From Spodoptera frugiperda (taxonomy: Eukaryota > Arthropoda > Insecta > Lepidoptera > Noctuidae), in assembly GCF_023101765.2 (NCBI RefSeq), contig NC_064212.1, positions 4,402,001-4,466,000 of the forward strand: a stretch of 64,000 bases of DNA, in the 5' to 3' direction. The position numbers and the translations under genes are program-made. This document shows positions 63,300-64,000 of the stretch, piece after piece. The notes under the pieces are model-generated. The model had not been told where the DNA came from and did no database searches. It worked only from the letters and a program-made list of their open reading frames with translations. The stretch's first letter is position 1. Each line of letters opens with the position of its first letter.

Positions 63300-63720
63300 A
63301 CTACAGGGTTTCCCAAGAACAGCCGGGTGCCCGCACGCCGCGAATAATGTAATTAAGGCGAAACCGCCGGCAAAATTAAACGCGAAAACGGAATGAGAAT
63401 GTGAGCCTAATTAGAGCCGGGAGCGGGGCGGAAGACGCTGCAGCGGCACCCCAGGCCGACCCTACGCCGCGCACCGGGCGCCCGGCGTCGGGGGCCCCGG
63501 CGGCGGAGAGCGGCGCCGGCACGCGGGACCCAAACACGTGACGTAACGTCTTAATCTACCGCACACTAAGGTCACGTATGAAGCCAAATAATCCACCTAA
63601 TGATGTGGCCAAATTAAAATCCAAATTAAGAGGCCCATTCAAAAATGCCAATTAATTTTAATTCCCAGCTGAACTAATGACAAACAACTACGCCAGTAAT
63701 ATTAATTCTGCACTAATGAG
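63300..63720. promoter_or_regulatory. CpG-rich block with E-box and CRE-like site, possible LMO4 promoter or enhancer
   Basis: Very GC-rich core (63410-63530, CGCGCACCGGGCGCCCGGCG) followed by CACGTG (63535-63540) overlapping TGACGTAA (63539-63546), and flanked by TAATTAAGG, CTAATTAG and CCAATTAATTTTAATTCC. It is repeat-free. It lies upstream of LMO4 on the same strand, so it may contain the untranslated first exon or an upstream enhancer. No TATA or initiator stands out. Confidence 0.35.
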
Positions 63721-64000
63721 CCGCGTTTTAACGAACCTATAAAATATTAGCCTTTTTTCTGCTTTTTATATTGCACCACGCAAATAATCACAGCACAGCG
63801 CACGTCGGTCGCAAGCATAAATCCAATTCGTTTTCTCTCACATCCATACTAATTAAAAAACTGCGGACAAATTGGAGCCCACTCTTCGCCCACGGGAACA
63901 TAAAATATCCATTCCATTGACGGCACCGGTCTGCCATTGATTAATTTTATCCAATCGGATGCGAATTCAAGTTTTTCAGGAGTTAATTGTCATGCTTCAT
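63721..64000. other. Gene-free window end
   Basis: AT-rich sequence with several TAATTA and CCAATC words. No exon, repeat or RNA gene is recognised. Confidence 0.4.

Overview
This window looks like nuclear DNA from a lepidopteran, probably a noctuid-like moth. It is AT-rich, has very long introns and intergenic space, and carries degenerate copies of interspersed repeats that I recognise from memory as typical of moth genomes: a tRNA-headed SINE, the 'GGGGGAAATCATCCAATGAC' family, LINE 3' tails with 'TACCATCAGGTGA' or 'GGCAGTGGGA', and palindromic MITEs. The taxon is inferred from repeat style and from the LMO4 protein, not from a database search. There is no bacterial, phage or CRISPR signal.

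The only gene I can assemble is a minus-strand LIM-only gene of the LMO4 class (Drosophila counterpart CG5708, family knowledge). Its three exons join in frame with canonical GT-AG sites: coding exon 1 at 60185-60477 (acceptor just upstream, so at least one non-coding 5' exon lies further upstream), exon 2 at 31440-31598 and exon 3 at 30754-30889. Together they encode 195 residues with two complete LIM domains and a basic 'KVGRPRRSRE' tail. Intron 1 is about 28.6 kb and intron 2 is 550 bp.

At the left end (950-1252, minus strand) there is one more convincing exon: acceptor, 100 codons and stop, rich in Pro, Ser, Met and Ala, with a CtBP-motif-like 'ALDLTK' near its end. I cannot name its gene. 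After the LMO4 stop codon the same frame stays open for 18 codons to a plausible splice donor in phase 0, and the orphan exon also starts in phase 0. The orphan exon could therefore be a distal exon of the LMO4 transcription unit, reached by stop-codon readthrough or an unseen splice, or it could belong to a separate gene.

The remaining roughly 62 kb is non-coding. It alternates between AT-rich, repeat-bearing stretches and GC-balanced blocks full of TAATTA and ATTAAT cores, as expected for enhancers around a developmental regulator. The most distinctive structures are a near-perfect 138/141-bp inverted repeat (49691-50026), a 1.0-kb element with 20-bp perfect terminal inverted repeats and internal TGGCCA motifs (32942-33950), two copies of a palindromic MITE, a nested hairpin at 52205-52289, and an ATCGAT cluster at 36585-36668.
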